Shown: positions 61,301 through 64,000 of the stretch, one piece after another
Position numbering within the stretch: the stretch's first letter is position 1
How the letters are laid out: the number at the start of each line of letters is the position of its first letter
Assembly (NCBI GenBank): GCA_013397845.1
Contig: VZTG01009076.1
Location: forward strand, 930,001 to 994,000
DNA length: 64,000 nt
Origin: Melanocharis versteri
Lineage: Eukaryota; Chordata; Aves; Passeriformes; Melanocharitidae
Direction: 5' to 3'
Position numbers and translations under genes: made by a program
The notes under the pieces: model-generated
What the model saw: only the letters and a program-made list of their open reading frames with translations
Databases searched by the model: none
What the model was told of the DNA's origin: nothing

Positions 61301-64000
61301 AATCACTGTTGATCTGTGACACCTGGTACATATGTTCTTGCATTACAAAAGCTCCACCACATAAGAGCAGTTATTCTTCTTCTCAGATTTATGTTACTAC
61401 ATAACTTATTGTCCTTTTCCTATTGAAAAACTGCCTCAGGAAAAATAATAATTTAGCACATAACCATTGACAGAAAAAGGCATTAAAAGAAGGCACCGAA
61501 AAGAGAGAAATTTATAAAATCTTTACTTGAGCTGTAAATAATAAAGCCTACATTTTCTGTAGTTTTATGTAACTGTTTGATGAATTTAGGATTACCTTAC
61601 AAAGAAAATAAATTTCTTCATGTAATTATTACTACACAGTTACCTAGATGTCCTAAATTCTTTCAGGGTTCATTCAAACTACACCGGATAACAAGGAGAG
61701 GAACACCCAGAGGTAAGTAGCCTTTCTGATACAGGTTAGAAGTATCATTACATATGTAAGCAAGGTACAGATGACAGAAATAAGATTTTTATATAAATCT
61801 GCTAACACAGATAGCTTAGGCTGTCAGAGTCAGTGAGAAAAATGATCCATATCCTATAATTAAACCAGATATATTATATACAAATTGTGGTCAAAAGTAC
61901 AATACAATGTCTGCTCTTAGCCATATAACAACGTTTTCTGGTAAAATGTTGGACATTAACCTAACAGAAGGTGTTCTTTAGCATAGGGAGACAAGAATCT
62001 CTTTTTTATAACTTTTGTCTGGACTAAATATGTTTCAACTTCCAGAAGTCAGCTACCTGTTTTTCCAGATATAGATTTTCCACTTGTGATATTTCTATGC
62101 CAGAAATTTGGGTGCAGAGATAATCCAATGCTACTTCTGGAATAAAGGGAATGGAGATGTCAAGTTTCTGAAGATGGATTTGACAGTTCTGAGAAAAAGA
62201 AAGCGTGCTTCCGCTAGTTGCTACCCAATCTCATAACAAGAAAAGTTAATAGACCACACACAGAGCCCAAGAAAAACACAGCAGCTTGTCATAATGCTCT
62301 TTCAATAATGGGTGAACACTTTTGCCTTTAAGTTGCCAACTACTCTCTGCTGACAGTAAAGCAAAGCTTTCCGTAACCTCTTGGTCTAATTTGATCACAG
62401 CTCAAAGACAGGCACTTAACCAAGCACTTAGTAACCTAAAATGCTATTTGTGTACTCAGGAGAGCAGCTCAGGAAAACTTTCTGAACTTGTTTAGATATT
62501 GAAGACACCTTGGGCATCTAGTTTCAGACTTTTACAGAGCATCAGTTGGAGAAAATAATGGTCTTTCAACAAGGTAAGAGGAAGATTGCTTGTCTGTCAT
62601 TTTGTAAGAGTCTACTTGTTCAAGCACTTTGGCAGCAAGGTGGGGATGGCATTACCGGCATTCCCCTGAAGCTCATGTTGGTCCTCTCTCAGCCCCTACA
62701 GCTGCTTCCTCTGCTGCCTCCCTGCATTTTCCACTGCTCACTCAAATCTTCCATTTATAACAGAACAAGGCATATGATTTGTATTGAGTATTAAGATAAG
62801 CCAGTTTTGTGCCCAAATAACACTAATAATCACGCAATCCTGAGTTAAAGCCATCATCTTCTATTTATTCACAACCTCAGATTTGCACAGGGGTACTGAA
62901 TTCATCCCCAGCTGTTGACAGAACTGGCAACAAAGTCAATTAAGGTTCTCTACACAGAAAACAAGGCAGAATCTGATGCTTAGTTTTCCAAGCTTCATTT
63001 CTAAAACTCTGCCTTCCCTCCACAAGGAGCAATTTCAGTAAGTGGTTTCTCTGTAGGCAGTCTTCAATAGCCTTGTCAGGAAGCAAAAACAAAATAAATA
63101 AATGAAACAAACAATACAATGAGAAATAATGACTAATAAACAGGGAAGTGCAGCAATCTAATCCTATTATAATTTTCTATTTTTATATGCTTGGGACAAA
63201 ATCCAGAAGTGATGTGAATCATTCAAGACTGAAATTGGTCCTAATTCTTGCTGTCTAAATCTCTCAGTGAATCAAGGAGTCAGCTGGGAGGGGTGGGGGG
63301 AATCTATCTAGTTGAATATTCACCTCCAAGATCTTTTTCTTATATAGGTGGGTTTCCTACATGCAAATTCTAAAATATTTTTTTAAAAATTCCATATGTA
63401 CACAAAAAAATATATATGTATATACATAAGTTCATATCAACATATATACACACATGCACACACACACAGACAATACAATGCATTTGTTTTAAAAGCCAGA
63501 TTATTGTTTTACTGTCACTAATCATTGGAATACCTAATATATACAATCTGTATATAGTGAAGGAAGAAATAAGTGATGTTGAGCAGTCAGCACAGCAACA
63601 GTGGCATTGTTTCTTGCAATGCACACAGGTTTTACTGAGAAAAGCAGCATGTGTCCCATGCTTTGTCTGGCCTGCACTTAAATTATTTGCCCATTGTGGG
63701 GTCAGCTGCTGTAATATAACGAGATTTAGGCTACCGAGGCTTTGTTCATAGGATTGTCTAGAAACTAAACAATGTGACATTCCCCACATTTGCCCTAACC
63801 AACAAGATGAAGAGTTTTATATCTTCTGTTTCCATAATTGTGAACAATCAACTTACTTCAGCAGACACATGGAGAAATACTGCAAAGAGCAAGAGATGTG
63901 CAACACCACCATTTTTTTGGGTGTGCATGTCAGCATCAGTTCTGGGGTCAGATTCTTTCCAGTGCAGTTCTGCTTGTATGACATTACTGCTTTGCCTTCC
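58379..64000. other. AT-rich unique DNA, no gene established
   Basis: No recognised gene. Two short splice-flanked segments (61667-61712 and 62528-62573, plus strand) have acceptor and consensus donor signals but no recognisable product. The microsatellite at 63409-63472 distorts the overlapping frames of 139 (minus) and 111 (plus) codons, which are opposite-strand readings of the same region and not credible genes. Confidence 0.5.
63409..63472. repeat. (TA)n / (CA)n compound microsatellite
   Basis: TATATATGTATATACATA followed after a short break by CATATATACACACATGCACA and a (CA)n run. It is a probable length-polymorphic locus. Confidence 0.9.

Noticed and set aside
63370..63789. Overlapping 139- and 111-codon frames on opposite strands
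   Set aside because: Both run through a TA/CA microsatellite, which lacks stops in those frames; neither has family features.
1..64000. Bacterial, phage or plasmid gene clusters, or an integrated viral genome
   Set aside because: No long open frames, no ribosome-binding-site spacing and no viral structural or polymerase proteins; the only retroelement protein traces are CR1.

Overview
The window reads as vertebrate nuclear DNA, most likely from a bird. It is AT-rich throughout, has no operon-like packing of long open frames, and its recognisable interspersed repeats are fragments of CR1, the main avian LINE. Several of these end in the CR1 3' signature (GGTCCCTTCCAACCC followed by ATTCTATG-like repeats). 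I found no protein-coding gene, no exon chain, no tRNA, rRNA or known small RNA gene and no CpG-island-like promoter. Every open frame over about 100 codons either lies in or against a CR1 fragment or has the length expected by chance in this much AT-rich DNA. The stretch is best described as intergenic or deep-intronic.

Layout. 1-14 kb: unique AT-rich DNA with one CR1 reverse-transcriptase fragment (1530-1812, minus), a tiny CR1 tail near 8.9 kb and an 11-bp tandem repeat at 9.4 kb. 14.26-14.54 kb: a solo-LTR-like block with TATA box and polyadenylation-type signal. 18.1-18.8 kb: a 5'-truncated CR1 (plus) that contains a one-base assembly gap. 19-34.8 kb: unique DNA with microsatellites and a CR1 tail relic. 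34.8-35.3 kb: an internally deleted CR1 (plus). 40.2-44.9 kb: a 2,238-bp segment present twice in direct tandem, the copies separated by a single n and differing at about five positions; the second copy also holds a second n followed by a roughly 12 percent diverged repeat of about 257 bp. 48.3-49.3 kb: a CR1 (minus) that joins the linker after the endonuclease domain directly to the C-terminal end of the reverse transcriptase. 54.6-54.9 kb (minus) and 58.0-58.4 kb (plus): older CR1 3' ends. 63.4 kb: a TA/CA microsatellite.

Nothing here works together as a pathway. The most informative signal is structural. All three single-n gaps (18759, 42448, 43111) are flanked by the same sequence on both sides, which points to unmerged overlaps or unmerged alleles in the assembly more than to real duplications. 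I did not find a previously undescribed biological system. The remaining leads (candidate short exons near 61.7 and 62.5 kb, an LTR candidate, a polyadenylated-insert-like signature, hairpins) are weak and labelled so.
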